Part shown: positions 8,794 through 18,694 of the stretch, in pieces
Layout of the letters: each line of letters begins with the position of its first letter
How positions within the stretch are numbered: position 1 is the first letter of the stretch
From: Robiginitomaculum sp.
GTDB lineage: Bacteria; Pseudomonadota; Alphaproteobacteria; Caulobacterales; Maricaulaceae
Direction of reading: 5' to 3'
Assembly: GCA_021776615.1 (NCBI GenBank)
Contig: JAJFFO010000020.1
Coordinates: 1-64,000 of the forward strand
Length of the DNA: 64,000 nucleotides
Notes under the pieces: generated by a model
Told to the model about the DNA's origin: nothing
The model's database searches: none
The model's input: only the letters and a program-made list of their open reading frames with translations
Made by a program: the position numbers and the translations under genes

Positions 8794-9282
8794 TCAGTTT
8801 TGACTTAGGTTATCTGGATCTTGATGAGCAATCCATTTTTCAAGGTATTCTACTATAGCCTTCATATCTGCGTGCCGACTCATTTGCAGGAGGGGCGTTT
8901 TCCCTTCTGTGGTAACGATACTTAGTATGTTGCAACCTGGCTCATCATCAATTCCCTCTACATCTTCAAATTCTTCACTATCAAAGCCTAGTACGGTTTC
9001 TCGGCGAAAATTTCCTATAGCCTTAATCGTGATTAAAGCGTTGGTTTTATCAATTTCAATTATTGTTCCCTGCAAAATAGTATAAAGTCCATAGATTGAG
9101 AATGCTATAAGGGTTCCACTTGCTAGCCACCACCACCCGCTTAAAAACGCTAAAAGAATAGCAAAAATAATCGGTAGAACGACAGCAAAAATATTGAGTA
9201 GGCTAAGTGATCTCCAGCCGAGAACTATTACTGCATTTCCTTTTAGGCGAATAAATCGTGGGGTGACCGCGCTCACCACCAT
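8794..9282 (-). CDS. Membrane protein with PH-like tail, unknown function
   Basis: 162-residue protein. Two hydrophobic helices near 28-69 ([21 protein letters not shown] and [21 protein letters not shown]) follow a short basic start. The C-terminal half ([26 protein letters not shown], later [20 protein letters not shown]) alternates strands and ends in a helix, like bacterial PH-type or DUF membrane-tethered domains, but I cannot name a family. Its start overlaps the end of gatA by 10 bases, so it is translationally coupled to gatA. Base composition is visibly AT-richer than its neighbours. Confidence 0.65.
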   Translation of the reverse strand: MVVSAVTPRFIRLKGNAVIVLGWRSLSLLNIFAVVLPIIFAILLAFLSGWWWLASGTLIAFSIYGLYTILQGTIIEIDKTNALITIKAIGNFRRETVLGFDSEEFEDVEGIDDEPGCNILSIVTTEGKTPLLQMSRHADMKAIVEYLEKWIAHQDPDNLSQN

Positions 9283-10745
9283 TTGTCAGGCTTGGCATCA
9301 AAGCCTGCTGCACGCTCAAGCGCGCCGCCAACGGCAAAACAGGTTTCTTCATCGAGGGCTTTGCCAATCACTTGCAAGCCCAGCGGCAGCCCGGCGCCGT
9401 CCAGTGCGGCGGGGACGGAGATGCCCGGCAAGCCAGCCAGATTGGCGGTGACCGTGAAAATGTCATTGAGGTACATTTGCAACGGGTCATTATTACGCGC
9501 GCCAATGCCAAAAGCGGCGCTGGGTGCGGTGGGGGTTAGCAAGGCATCGCATTTTGAAAATACGGCTTTGAAATCTTCGGCAATGCGGGCGCGGACTTTT
9601 TGCGCCTGAATATAATAGGCGTCGTAAAAACCGGCGGAGAGAACATAGGTGCCGATCATGATGCGTCGGCGGACTTCTTCGCCAAAGCCTTCACCGCGGG
9701 TTTTCTCATAAGTTTCGGTAAGGTCAGCACCATCAACACGCACGCCATAGCGCATACCGTCATATCGCGCGAGGTTGGACGAAGCTTCCGCCGGGGCGAT
9801 AATATAATAAGCGGGCAGGGCGTATTTGGTGTGCGGCAGGCTGACATCAACCATTTCGCAGCCCTCGCTGCGTAGCCAATCCATGCCGTCTGCCCAAAGT
9901 TTTTCAATCTCTTGCGGCATGCCATCGACGCGGTATTCCTTGGGCACGCCAATACGCATACCCTTTAGAGATCTTGTGCAAGCGGCTGCAAAATCGGGCA
10001 CCTCAGCCTTGAGCGAGGTGGAATCTTTGGGGTCATGCCCGGCCATGGAGCGCAGTAAAATTGCGGCATCTTCGACGGTCCGGGTAATTGGACCGGCTTG
10101 GTCGAGCGATGAGGCGAAAGCGACAATGCCCCAGCGCGAGCAGCGTCCATAAGTAGGCTTTACGCCGACCGTGCCGGTAAAACTGGCCGGTTGGCGAATG
10201 GAGCCGCCGGTATCGGTTGCCGTGGCACCAAGACATAGTCTGGCGGCAACCGCAGCGGCGGAACCGCCCGACGACCCGCCGGGCACCAGTTTTTCATCAA
10301 CGCCGTCGGCGCGCCACGGATTGACCACCGGGCCAAAGGCCGAGTTTTCATTCGACGAACCCATGGCGAATTCGTCCATATTAAGCTTGCCCAGCATGAC
10401 CGCGCCATCGGCCCACAAATTACCGCTAACCGTGCTTTCATAGGGCGGCGTAAAATCGCCCAAAATCTTGCTGCCCGCCGTGGTGCGCGTGCCTTTGGTG
10501 CAGAACAAATCCTTTATCCCAAGAGGGGCGCCATCAAGCGCTTTGGCCTCGCCATTGGCGCGGCGCGCATCCGAGGCATCGGCCATGGCCAGAGCTTGTT
10601 CGGAGGTTGTCAGCAAATAAGCATTCAGCGTGTCGGCACTGGCAATGGCGTCCAGATGGGCCTGCGTTAGCTCTCGCGCAGAAAAATCTTTATTTTCCAG
10701 ACCTTTAAGGGCATTAGCCAAGGAAAAGTTATTTAGCGAACTCAT
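9273..10745 (-). CDS. gatA: Asp-tRNA(Asn)/Glu-tRNA(Gln) amidotransferase subunit A
   Basis: GatA is the glutaminase subunit that supplies ammonia to GatB. 490 residues, full length. The amidase-signature catalytic set is seen: Lys78 ([10 protein letters not shown]), Ser158 ([11 protein letters not shown]) and nucleophile Ser182 ([13 protein letters not shown]). The segment [19 protein letters not shown] is typical of GatA. The start overlaps the end of gatC by 1 base. Downstream, the gene is not followed by gatB as usual but by two small membrane-protein genes. Confidence 0.98.
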   Translation of the reverse strand: MSSLNNFSLANALKGLENKDFSARELTQAHLDAIASADTLNAYLLTTSEQALAMADASDARRANGEAKALDGAPLGIKDLFCTKGTRTTAGSKILGDFTPPYESTVSGNLWADGAVMLGKLNMDEFAMGSSNENSAFGPVVNPWRADGVDEKLVPGGSSGGSAAAVAARLCLGATATDTGGSIRQPASFTGTVGVKPTYGRCSRWGIVAFASSLDQAGPITRTVEDAAILLRSMAGHDPKDSTSLKAEVPDFAAACTRSLKGMRIGVPKEYRVDGMPQEIEKLWADGMDWLRSEGCEMVDVSLPHTKYALPAYYIIAPAEASSNLARYDGMRYGVRVDGADLTETYEKTRGEGFGEEVRRRIMIGTYVLSAGFYDAYYIQAQKVRARIAEDFKAVFSKCDALLTPTAPSAAFGIGARNNDPLQMYLNDIFTVTANLAGLPGISVPAALDGAGLPLGLQVIGKALDEETCFAVGGALERAAGFDAKPDKWW

Positions 10746-11032
10746 TATTCTACCGCCTTTGGCATTACAAAAAACCCGGCTTCGGTTTTGGGCGCATTGG
10801 CCAATACCGCTTCACTAATATTGCCATCATTGATCACATCTTCACGGGTCGGCGTTGGCACGTCCTCAACCGAGGCCATGGGGGCAACACCTTCCACATC
10901 CACTTCGCCGAGTTGTTCAATCCAGTGCAATATGCCGTTGAGTTCATCGGCAAGCGGGTTGAGCCGTTCTTCGGCAATTCCTAAGCGCGCCAAATGGGCA
11001 ATTTTGCGCACGATTTTTGCGTCCACAGACAT
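10745..11032 (-). CDS. gatC: Asp-tRNA(Asn)/Glu-tRNA(Gln) amidotransferase subunit C
   Basis: Small belt subunit that holds GatA and GatB together. The start is taken at [19 protein letters not shown] (95 residues), which is the normal GatC N-terminus; a start 9 codons upstream is less likely. The helical N-terminus, then [22 protein letters not shown], and the final [13 protein letters not shown] match the family. First gene of the gatCAB unit. The divergent pyrB promoter lies in the 140 bases upstream. Confidence 0.96.
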   Translation of the reverse strand: MSVDAKIVRKIAHLARLGIAEERLNPLADELNGILHWIEQLGEVDVEGVAPMASVEDVPTPTREDVINDGNISEAVLANAPKTEAGFFVMPKAVE

Positions 11033-11172
11033 GGGCTGACTTCCTTGAATACTGTGCAAGGTGTTGGCGTAACAAAGCGGGCGGGAAAGGGCAAGCGGGG
11101 GGCGCGGTTCGTCACAGCTTGCACAATGCGCCGCGCTGCGTTACTTAGCGCCAAATAGAGGCTGATCTCTTT

Positions 11173-12117
11173 ATGAGTGACACATATCGCAAGACCTTCA
11201 CCGGACCGCATTTATTGGGCATTGCCGGGTTAAACCGTTTGGAAGTGGTGGCGCTTTTAGACCGCGCCGCCGATTTCATGGCGTTAAACCGACAGCGCAA
11301 AAAACATTCCGATGAATTAAGCGGCCAAACCCTGATCAATTTATTCTTTGAGCCATCAACACGCACCCAAAGTTCGTTCGAACTGGCGGGAAAACGCCTT
11401 GGTGCTGATGTGATCAATATGGCGATCAACACCTCCTCGGTGGCCAAGGGCGAAACGTTGATCGATACGGCGGTGACCCTAAACGCTATGCACCCGGATT
11501 TATTGGTGGTGCGCCACAGTGCATCCGGTGCCGCCGCGCTGTTAAGCCAAAAAGTGGATTGTGCGGTGGTCAATGCCGGGGATGGTTCGCACGAACACCC
11601 AACGCAGGCGCTTCTGGACGCTTTTACCCTGCGCGCGCATTTGGGTGATTTGGCGGGCAAGCGCATCGCCATTTGCGGCGATGTGATGCACAGCCGCGTG
11701 GCCCGTTCTGACATTATCCTGCTCACCTTACTGGGCGCGCAGGTGCGCCTTTGTGCACCGCCAACCTTGCTGCCGTCCCATGCCACGGATTGGGGCGTTG
11801 AAGTGTTTCACGACATGAAAGAGGCCTTGCAAGATTGCGATGTGGTGATGATGCTGCGCTTGCAGCGCGAGCGCATGACCAGTGCGTGCGTGCCCTCTAC
11901 CCGTGAATATTTTCGCTATTTTGGTCTTGACCGGGCCAAACTGCGTGCTGCCAAGCCGGGGGCTTTGGTCATGCATCCGGGGCCGATGAATAGGGGCGTG
12001 GAAATCGATTCTGAAATTGCTGATGATCCGCAAATCAGCCTGATTACCGAGCAGGTGGAATCCGGTGTTGCGGTGCGCATGGCGGTGCTGACCGCTCTGG
12101 CGGAGGGCCAGACATGA
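11173..12117 (+). CDS. pyrB: Aspartate carbamoyltransferase catalytic subunit
   Basis: Catalyses the first committed step of pyrimidine synthesis: carbamoyl phosphate plus aspartate to carbamoyl-aspartate. 314 residues. The carbamoyl-phosphate loop [19 protein letters not shown], the [12 protein letters not shown] segment and the C-terminal [12 protein letters not shown] are all present. The gene overlaps the next one by 4 bases (ATGA), the classical arrangement with a dihydroorotase-like partner that forms a stable complex with ATCase in many bacteria. No pyrI regulatory subunit is seen. Confidence 0.97.
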   Translation: MSDTYRKTFTGPHLLGIAGLNRLEVVALLDRAADFMALNRQRKKHSDELSGQTLINLFFEPSTRTQSSFELAGKRLGADVINMAINTSSVAKGETLIDTAVTLNAMHPDLLVVRHSASGAAALLSQKVDCAVVNAGDGSHEHPTQALLDAFTLRAHLGDLAGKRIAICGDVMHSRVARSDIILLTLLGAQVRLCAPPTLLPSHATDWGVEVFHDMKEALQDCDVVMMLRLQRERMTSACVPSTREYFRYFGLDRAKLRAAKPGALVMHPGPMNRGVEIDSEIADDPQISLITEQVESGVAVRMAVLTALAEGQT

Positions 12118-13403
12118 CAAAGGCACCAAACGAGCCGATTTTGATTGCCGGTGCACGCCTGGTCGATCCGGCCAGTGAGCATGATGCGATTGCCGATGTG
12201 TTGGTAAAAAATGGACGGATAGAGAGTGTCGGTTCCAACTTGGCAAGCGATGGTGCCAGAAAGATAGATGCTAGCGGTCTGGTGCTGGCCCCCGGATTGG
12301 TGGATATATTGGTCAAAACCGGCGAGCCGGGCGCGGAACAGCGCGAAACCTTGCGCTCCGCCGGCGAGGCCGCCGCTGCTGGTGGGGTGACGACGCTGAT
12401 TATTTCGCCGCAGAGCGACCCGGCGATTGACGACCCGGCCATGGTGGACTTTATCAAGCGCCGGGGGCGCGAGCACGCCGTGGTGCATATTGTGCCGGCT
12501 GGTGGGCTGACCAAAGGGCTAAGCGGCGAGCATTTGGCCGAGATTGGCCTGATGCGCGATGCCGGTGCGGTGCTATTCTCTAATGGCGACAAAGCGGTGG
12601 GTAATACGGCGGTTATGCGTAACGCCTTATTGTATGCGAAGGGTATGAAGGCGCTGGTCAGCGCTCGACCCATTGAGCCGTATCTGGACGCCAATGGGGT
12701 GATGAATGCTGGCGATTTTGCCGCGCGCCTTGGCCTGAGCGGCCTGCCGGCGGTGGCTGAGCGCATAATGGTTGAGCGCGACGTGGCGCTGGCCGAGGCT
12801 TGCGGCACAAAATTGCTAATTGATCAATTGTCCACCCGTGCGGCTTTGGATGTTGTACGGCGGGCGAAAGCGCGCGGCGTTTGTGTGCACTGTTCGGTTT
12901 CGGTTCACCATTTGACCTTGAACGAATTGGATGTAGGCGATTACCGAACTTTCGCGCGGCTAACACCGCCTTTGCGCACCGAAGATGACCGCAAGGCGCT
13001 GATTGCCGGTATTAAAGATGGCAGTATTGACGCCATGGTCTCCGGGCATGATCCGCGCCCTGCAGAGGAAAAACGACTTCCCTTTGCCCAAAGTTCGCCC
13101 GGTGCCGTGGGGCTGGAAACCTTATTGGCTGGTGCATTATCGCTGGTGCATAATGAAGAGCTTGGTTTGCATGATGTTTTACGGGTTCTCACCTGTGGCC
13201 CGGCGCAGCTATTGGGGCTGCCAATTGGCGAGATCAAACCAGGCAATAGCGCCGATCTGGTGTTGTTTGACAAGGATGTGCCATGGGTATGCGACGCCGC
13301 AAAAATACGATCAAAGTCAAAGAATACACCGTTTGATGGTCGCCGTATGCAAGGCCGCGCGGTGATGACTTTTGTGGATGGGTGCTGCGTATTTGGGGAT
13401 TAA
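12114..13403 (+). CDS. Dihydroorotase-like protein without metal ligands (PyrX-type)
   Basis: 429-residue amidohydrolase-fold protein paired with pyrB. The metal motif expected as DxHxHxR is D64-I-L66-V-K68-T-G70, so both histidines and the arginine are gone. The loop usually read as DHAPH is [12 protein letters not shown], with the key Asp missing. It is therefore probably inactive as a hydrolase and serves a structural role holding ATCase, as described for PyrC' (PyrX) in Pseudomonas. The true dihydroorotase is at 2342-3673. Start ATG overlaps the pyrB stop. Confidence 0.9.
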   Translation: MTKAPNEPILIAGARLVDPASEHDAIADVLVKNGRIESVGSNLASDGARKIDASGLVLAPGLVDILVKTGEPGAEQRETLRSAGEAAAAGGVTTLIISPQSDPAIDDPAMVDFIKRRGREHAVVHIVPAGGLTKGLSGEHLAEIGLMRDAGAVLFSNGDKAVGNTAVMRNALLYAKGMKALVSARPIEPYLDANGVMNAGDFAARLGLSGLPAVAERIMVERDVALAEACGTKLLIDQLSTRAALDVVRRAKARGVCVHCSVSVHHLTLNELDVGDYRTFARLTPPLRTEDDRKALIAGIKDGSIDAMVSGHDPRPAEEKRLPFAQSSPGAVGLETLLAGALSLVHNEELGLHDVLRVLTCGPAQLLGLPIGEIKPGNSADLVLFDKDVPWVCDAAKIRSKSKNTPFDGRRMQGRAVMTFVDGCCVFGD

Positions 13404-13462
13404 AGCCCGGGCAAATACTGAATTTCAATTACCAAATATATGGCGATAAATACTTCTGACAA

Positions 13463-13498
13463 AAAAAGGCCAGCATGGATATCCATGCTGGCCTTTTT
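13463..13498. terminator. Bidirectional rho-independent terminator
   Basis: A perfect 36-base palindrome: AAAAAGGCCAGCATGGAT and its exact complement, which ends in TTTTT. It can form a GC-rich stem flanked by A and T runs, so it terminates both the pyrB operon (plus strand) and the TonB-receptor gene (minus strand). Confidence 0.92.
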
Positions 13499-13531
13499 GT
13501 AAGAGCGCCGTGGCGCTCAAAGCAATCTTCC

Positions 13532-16132
13532 TTAGAAGGTTTTCTTCAAAGACACGCCATAAGTGCGTGGCTCATTGGGATAGGCGTTGACAGTTCCTGC
13601 CTGGGCAACCCCTGGGAAGGCGCTGGTGAAGAATTTGTCATCGGTCAAATTGCGACCCCAGACACGAACATCTATGCCATTGTCAAAGCTCAAACCGGCA
13701 CTGGCATTGACGATACTGACCTTGCGCCGTGGCGTGAGAGCCTCAACAACCTGAACACCGCTTTCATACTGATAATCAGCGCGAATAAAGCCGATCATCC
13801 CGTTGTCAAAGTCGTGCGTATAAGTTGCCGACGTGGCCAAGGCTACTGATGGAACGCCAGCAGGTTTTTGCCCGGAAAGGTCGACTACAGTGCTGCCTGG
13901 TCCAGGGCCCTGGACAAAGGAATCAAACACTGGGTCCAAAATGGTCGCGGCCACGGTCAAGGTAAGAGGGTCAACCGGCGAATATGTCGCGTCGACTTCG
14001 AACCCTTGGGTGGATTGCTTACCAGCATTAACCAGCGAGAAGCCAGTGCCAAGGAAGGTATTTGATTGGAAGCCTTTAATCTCCTGGTCAAACACGGCAA
14101 TGTTGATCGCACCGCGGTCAAAGCGGGCTTTCAAGCCAAGTTCAAAAACGGTGGACTTTTCTGGCCCTGCAGACCGGGTGCCGGCTCTTAAGTTAGGCAA
14201 GCCCAACCCTGCACCGTTGACGGCACCTAGATCGGTAGCAAACGGTTTGGAATCCCGTGAGGTATTCCATGAAGTGGCCTTAAAGCCGGTCGCAGCACTG
14301 ACATAAACATTGACATTGTCCGTGGCTTCATAGGCCAAGCGGCCGGTCCAGGTAACCTTGTCATCACGCGAAACTCCCGATTCCACTGCATTCGGGAAAC
14401 CAAGAAATGGCGGGAAGAACTGGAATGGCTGAAGCGCCAATAAGGGGTTCTGAGCAGGGTTGGTCAGGTCAAGCGCGCCAACACCAGCGGCCACTTGTTG
14501 TTGCAGACCACCAAAGGCTACACCGCCGGGGATTCCACCCAGAGCTGGGCAGGAAGCAACACCAAATAACGCGCCGGCATTAGCAGGTGAGAACGGCAAA
14601 AAGCCAAGGCCGCAGGCGGCCGCAACATTCGGGAAGCTTGCGGCAACACCACCTAGAAACAACGTGTTAAACCCTGGAGCACCGGTAAGATCAAGGCCAG
14701 AGAAGGGCTCCGTAGTTACGGCGCTACCGGAAACAGTTTTGTGGTCTTCGGTATAGTTGACACCACCGGTGAGGGTCAGGCGGTCCGTAGCGTGAAAATC
14801 AACCGTGGCAAATGCCGAATAGGCTGAGTTATTCTGTTTAAAGGTGTCAAACAACCCGGTGCCCTCGGCAAAGAAAGCGCCCGGATTGAAACCATTAGCA
14901 GCTTCTATGCCGCCCAAGGCACCCGGTGCGCCAGCTGCAGCGGTCAACTGATCAGCGAAGCCCCTAAATTGCGAGCCACTGACCACCGAGTTATTCACAT
15001 CAACACTTTCGTTGAAGAAGAATCCACCGACCATCCAGTCGACCATATTGTCGCCAGTCGAGGTGACGCGGAGTTCCTGGGTGATGGTGTCAATGCGGTT
15101 ATCGAAGGTCACCTCGCGCAATATATCAACCGTGGTGAAGTCGGCGTCATAACTAGCAAAGCTGTCATTCTCACGATAGGACGAGATTGAGGTAACGGTG
15201 AAGGCGTTAAATTCGCGATCAATGTGCAAGGAAACGCCGCCATCATCAACCGTATTGCGTGGATTGGTATTGGTGAAAGCCTGATAGGCGAATGGATCAC
15301 TCGCATCGGCAACTGCGCCGCCCAAAGCACCAATAATACCGACGGTTGGGCCGTTGATGGCGTTAGTTACATGGCAGCAAATTTCATCAATTTCGCTATA
15401 ATCAGCGATGATGCGGATGTCCACATTATCGGTGGGTTGATAGAGTATCTGACCACGAAGACTAAAGCGATCGCGATCATTGTTGGGTGCCAGGCCTGCA
15501 ACGGAATTCTCGGCAAAGCCGTCACGTTGGTTAAAGCTACCACCAATGCTGACCGCGACCTGGTCGGAAATTGGTCCCGAATAATATCCTTTAAGTTGAT
15601 AAAAATCGAGATTACCGGTGCCGACTTCAATATAACCGGTGGGATCAAATGACGGTTTGGCAGAGACAACACTGATAACACCAGCGGAGGCGTTCTTACC
15701 AAACAAGGTGCTTTGCGGTCCGCGCAGGACTTCGATCCGTTCAAGTACGGGAAGGTCGCTAATTTGCGCCGCCGAGCGGGAGCGGTATACGCCATCAATG
15801 AAAACGCCAACCGAAGGCTCAACGCCCGGATTGTTGGCACCGTTACCAAAGCCACGGATAATGAAAGTGGTATTGGTTGAGGTTTGCAATGTGGAGACCC
15901 TTAAAGACGGGACTACGGATTGCAAATCCGACAAACTTAAAACTTGTGTTTTCTCGATGGTGTCCGCATCGGTAACGCTGACAGCAATCGGTGTTTGTTG
16001 CAGTGTTTGTTCACGCTTGGTGGCGGTCACAATAATTTCGTCGCCGCCGGCCTGGGCCAAAGCCACCGTTGGCACCGCAAAAATGGCTACCAGGGCGGTA
16101 GTTGCAATTGCGCGTAGTTTAAACGTATTCAT
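13532..16132 (-). CDS. TonB-dependent outer-membrane receptor
   Basis: 866-residue TonB-dependent receptor that imports a ligand across the outer membrane. Signal peptide MNTFKLRAIATTALVAIF... cleaves near ALAQA. A TonB-box-like GDEIIVTATKR precedes the plug domain (TPIAVSVTDADTIEK, FIIRGFGNG, GVFIDGVYRSRSAAQ, VLRGPQSTLFGKNASAG). The barrel ends in GVSLKKTF, with a C-terminal Phe as usual for outer-membrane insertion. The long extracellular loops rich in Pro/Gly/Ala and the type are common in sphingomonad and Hyphomonas-like genomes. The substrate is unknown. The adjacent esterase on the same strand may act on the same ligand. Confidence 0.95.
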   Translation of the reverse strand: MNTFKLRAIATTALVAIFAVPTVALAQAGGDEIIVTATKREQTLQQTPIAVSVTDADTIEKTQVLSLSDLQSVVPSLRVSTLQTSTNTTFIIRGFGNGANNPGVEPSVGVFIDGVYRSRSAAQISDLPVLERIEVLRGPQSTLFGKNASAGVISVVSAKPSFDPTGYIEVGTGNLDFYQLKGYYSGPISDQVAVSIGGSFNQRDGFAENSVAGLAPNNDRDRFSLRGQILYQPTDNVDIRIIADYSEIDEICCHVTNAINGPTVGIIGALGGAVADASDPFAYQAFTNTNPRNTVDDGGVSLHIDREFNAFTVTSISSYRENDSFASYDADFTTVDILREVTFDNRIDTITQELRVTSTGDNMVDWMVGGFFFNESVDVNNSVVSGSQFRGFADQLTAAAGAPGALGGIEAANGFNPGAFFAEGTGLFDTFKQNNSAYSAFATVDFHATDRLTLTGGVNYTEDHKTVSGSAVTTEPFSGLDLTGAPGFNTLFLGGVAASFPNVAAACGLGFLPFSPANAGALFGVASCPALGGIPGGVAFGGLQQQVAAGVGALDLTNPAQNPLLALQPFQFFPPFLGFPNAVESGVSRDDKVTWTGRLAYEATDNVNVYVSAATGFKATSWNTSRDSKPFATDLGAVNGAGLGLPNLRAGTRSAGPEKSTVFELGLKARFDRGAINIAVFDQEIKGFQSNTFLGTGFSLVNAGKQSTQGFEVDATYSPVDPLTLTVAATILDPVFDSFVQGPGPGSTVVDLSGQKPAGVPSVALATSATYTHDFDNGMIGFIRADYQYESGVQVVEALTPRRKVSIVNASAGLSFDNGIDVRVWGRNLTDDKFFTSAFPGVAQAGTVNAYPNEPRTYGVSLKKTF

Positions 16133-16227
16133 TCTATTCCCCTCGTTAAGCTGGCACTTTAAATAAGCCTTATTGGCATTCGATCACTTTGTAAGCGTAA
16201 CGTCTAGTGGATTTTTTGCAAAAGTGA

Positions 16228-17988
16228 CTAGTGTTCACACAGTGAATCAGTGATTTTTTCAACTTGAGCGCGAATTTCGGGGAACCAGCCCTTTACACCC
16301 AAGAATGCGTCGCATTTTTGCACGATTTTTGTGAAGCGTTGATCATCGCGTAAAGCCGTCAAAACAGACCCCACGCTGATTTGTTCGGAAGACATCCGTA
16401 TACCGCCATCTGATTCGGTGTCGAGAATCAGTAGCCGGTCATCGGGTCGCTGCCATGGGCGCCATTCCGGCAAATCCCCTCTTATCCCGCGGCCCGGCTT
16501 TGCGTTGGTGGCGAAGGCCGCCCAATAGGACATCATGGCGTCGGACAGCGTATCGCGTTCCGCCGCCCCGGATTTTGGAAAAATCGCACCATTGCCCACC
16601 GGAAAGCCGTCAAACCCGTCGAAAATAAACGGTAATTCCATGGCGTGACCGGCCCCCAACAGCAGCGCGAAATCAGAACCAAGAAAACTGCCTTCCTCAT
16701 CCCAGTCAAAGCGGTAGGCATAGACTGGCACGCCGCCAGAGGCGCCAAGCCGTCGCGCTTGCGTGTCGACTGACCGCGCCCGCCACATTGCACTTTCATA
16801 CTCGGCTTGCAGGTCATAGGTTTTGGCGTTCCGTGGTCGTGGCAAGATGGTCAGGAAGTTTTTGACAAAATGTTCATTGCCAATATTAAACAATTTGGTC
16901 TCGTCGCGATTGGTGCCGGTGATGAATGGCACCACGGTGAAGGACGGGTTATCGAACGCTGCTTCAAGGCTGATGGCGGGCAGCAAAATGTCGTCAGCAA
17001 TGATCAGCGGCGCGCCCGGTTCGGTCTCGGCCTCTTCTTGCGCCGCCACATAGATGTCTGGTGCCGGGGCGGATCGCATAAAGTCGGCCAGCGCTTTATT
17101 GTCCAGACCAGCGGGCGGATTAAGCGCTGCCACAACTGCGTTGGCCCCCTTATAATCCCAGCCGCTATCCCTAGGCACGCCGTTCTGCGCCCGCTCCATG
17201 GTATGTGAGGTGAAATAACCGCTTTGAATGATCGCCCGGTGAAACAGTCCTTGCGCGCGCGGTATGGCCATCAGGCTGGCCACATTATGGGCACCGGCTG
17301 ATTCGCCAAAAATGGTTACCTGTTCCGCATCACCGCCAAACACGGTAATATTACGCTGCACCCATTGCAGGGCCGCTATCATGTCGAGCGTGGCAAAGTT
17401 CGGGCTTTTATCGTCTTCGCTATTCGCGGTTTCCCGTAATGCCGGGTGAGCAAGCCAGCCAAATGGGCCAAGGCGATAATTTATCGACACGACCACCAGA
17501 TTATAACGGGTCGCCAAATGTTGCGCATCATACTGTCCACCATAGCCCCAGACATTGCTGCCGCCATGAATGAAGACCATTACCGGCAATTTGGCGGCGT
17601 CTTGCGCCAAAGGCGGTGTCCAGACATTCAGCACCAGGCAATCCTCGGTGCCGACTAATGTGCCAAGTTCATCATGGATATCGGCCGAACGGGCGCGTTG
17701 CACGCAGCGAACGCCCAAATCCAACGCCTCGTGAACTGTGTTCAGCGGCTTTGCCGGACGCGGTGCCCGCCAGCGCAAATCGCCAATGGGTGGCTCTGCA
17801 TAGGGAATAGCGGCCCATTGATAGGCCCCGGCCGATTGGGTGACCGACCCGACCACATCGCCGGTATCTATATGGCGCAAGGTTTCCATGGCGGCGATGG
17901 GGCGTGCGGGGGCCTTTGGTTTGTTTTGACAGGCGGCTAAAGCGAAAGTGAAAAGAAAAATCGCGGTCAACTTAAAAAAAAGACGCAT
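16228..17988 (-). CDS. Type-B carboxylesterase lipoprotein
   Basis: 586-residue alpha/beta hydrolase of the carboxylesterase/type-B family. The start is a lipoprotein signal with lipobox LAAC, modified at Cys20, so it is membrane anchored in the periplasm or outer membrane. The oxyanion hole is HGGSN (141-145), the family signature EDCLVLNVW is at 116-124, and the nucleophile Ser230 lies in GESAGA. GAGHAMELPFIF has the likely catalytic His. It lies directly upstream of a TonB receptor on the same strand, with a 95-base gap. A joint role in using an ester substrate is inferred, not shown. Confidence 0.93.
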   Translation of the reverse strand: MRLFFKLTAIFLFTFALAACQNKPKAPARPIAAMETLRHIDTGDVVGSVTQSAGAYQWAAIPYAEPPIGDLRWRAPRPAKPLNTVHEALDLGVRCVQRARSADIHDELGTLVGTEDCLVLNVWTPPLAQDAAKLPVMVFIHGGSNVWGYGGQYDAQHLATRYNLVVVSINYRLGPFGWLAHPALRETANSEDDKSPNFATLDMIAALQWVQRNITVFGGDAEQVTIFGESAGAHNVASLMAIPRAQGLFHRAIIQSGYFTSHTMERAQNGVPRDSGWDYKGANAVVAALNPPAGLDNKALADFMRSAPAPDIYVAAQEEAETEPGAPLIIADDILLPAISLEAAFDNPSFTVVPFITGTNRDETKLFNIGNEHFVKNFLTILPRPRNAKTYDLQAEYESAMWRARSVDTQARRLGASGGVPVYAYRFDWDEEGSFLGSDFALLLGAGHAMELPFIFDGFDGFPVGNGAIFPKSGAAERDTLSDAMMSYWAAFATNAKPGRGIRGDLPEWRPWQRPDDRLLILDTESDGGIRMSSEQISVGSVLTALRDDQRFTKIVQKCDAFLGVKGWFPEIRAQVEKITDSLCEH

Positions 17989-18337
17989 TCCTAATTCCTA
18001 TGGTCAATATGCTTGCGAACTTGGCGAAACGGCGGGCTGTATCGCGGTATTGGGACGCCTCGTTTGTGCCTTGTCAAGCGCAAGAAATATGTGCCTGGCC
18101 GGACGGTATTGTATGAGGGGCCGGGTGTGGGGCTAAGGGCCGGGGTAAGGTTTGGTTAAATTTTATGAATCAAACCTTAGTGGAAGTTATTGTTTTTACA
18201 AATAAAAAATCTTATTCACTTTAATAAATTAGAAAGGCTCTAAGTGAAAAAGTCCCTGTGTGGCTGGTCCACAACAGGTGAAAAACAGCCCGTACCCACA
18301 AGAATAATCGGGGCGGGCATAAACAGGGGAGAAAAAA
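17989..18337. other. Divergent intergenic region with an inverted repeat
   Basis: About 350 bases between divergently transcribed genes with no convincing protein. Arms TAAGGTTTG (18146-18154) and CAAACCTTA (18171-18179) form a 9-bp inverted repeat around 16 bases, a possible operator or attenuator. It is followed by an AT-rich stretch (to about 18235) that should hold the promoter of the downstream Sel1-like gene. Confidence 0.45.
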
Positions 18338-18613
18338 ATGGCGTTTACGGATGTCGAAGTGAAAGAGGCTCATGATGCACTGGTTGGTGCCCCTGAGCCG
18401 GAAGATTTAAACCGGCTTGGTCTTATCTATTCCTCGGGCGAGGGCAGAGAGCTTGATTTGGTCGAGGCGCACAAATGGTTCAATCTGGCGGCCGTGCTGG
18501 GTTTTGAAACCGCGAAAGTTTACCGTCAGGAAGTGTCTGACCAAATGAGAAGCGATGAAATTGTTTCCGCTCAACGTGCCGCCCGCAAATGGCTGCAAGG
18601 ACACGACTGCTAA
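18338..18613 (+). CDS. Single Sel1-repeat small protein
   Basis: 91-residue protein. The segment DLNRLGLIYSSGEG followed by DLVEAHKWFNLAAVLG is a clear Sel1-like repeat (alpha-helical TPR-type, with conserved EAHKWFNLAA), and the tail SDEIVSAQRAARKWL is helical. Sel1 repeats mediate protein-protein contact; a single repeat with no signal peptide suggests a small cytoplasmic adaptor. The ribosome site GGGGAG lies 10 bases upstream. A strong terminator follows. Confidence 0.85.
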   Translation: MAFTDVEVKEAHDALVGAPEPEDLNRLGLIYSSGEGRELDLVEAHKWFNLAAVLGFETAKVYRQEVSDQMRSDEIVSAQRAARKWLQGHDC

Positions 18614-18648
18614 TCAGCGAGTTTCTATGATAAATTTTGAAAACTTCT

Positions 18649-18674
18649 AAAACCCCGCTCAAGCGGGGTTTTTT
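18649..18674 (+). terminator. Rho-independent terminator after the Sel1 gene
   Basis: Stem AAAACCCCGC / GCGGGGTTTT with loop TCAA and a run of six T. Functional for the plus-strand Sel1 gene, and also readable on the opposite strand for the export-protein gene that ends at 18695. Confidence 0.9.
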
Positions 18675-18694
18675 CTTAGCCTATTGTGTTTTGC

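Noticed and set aside
8453-9282. The pair between gatA and gatB considered as an insertion sequence or phage cargo
   Set aside because: No terminal repeats, transposase or integrase are seen; they only show different composition.
11145-11786. 213-residue frame opposite pyrB
   Set aside because: Shadow of the pyrB coding strand with no features of its own.
12044-12808. 254-residue frame opposite the pyrB/pyrX pair
   Set aside because: Antisense to two well-supported genes; Ser/Ala/Arg-rich with no motif.
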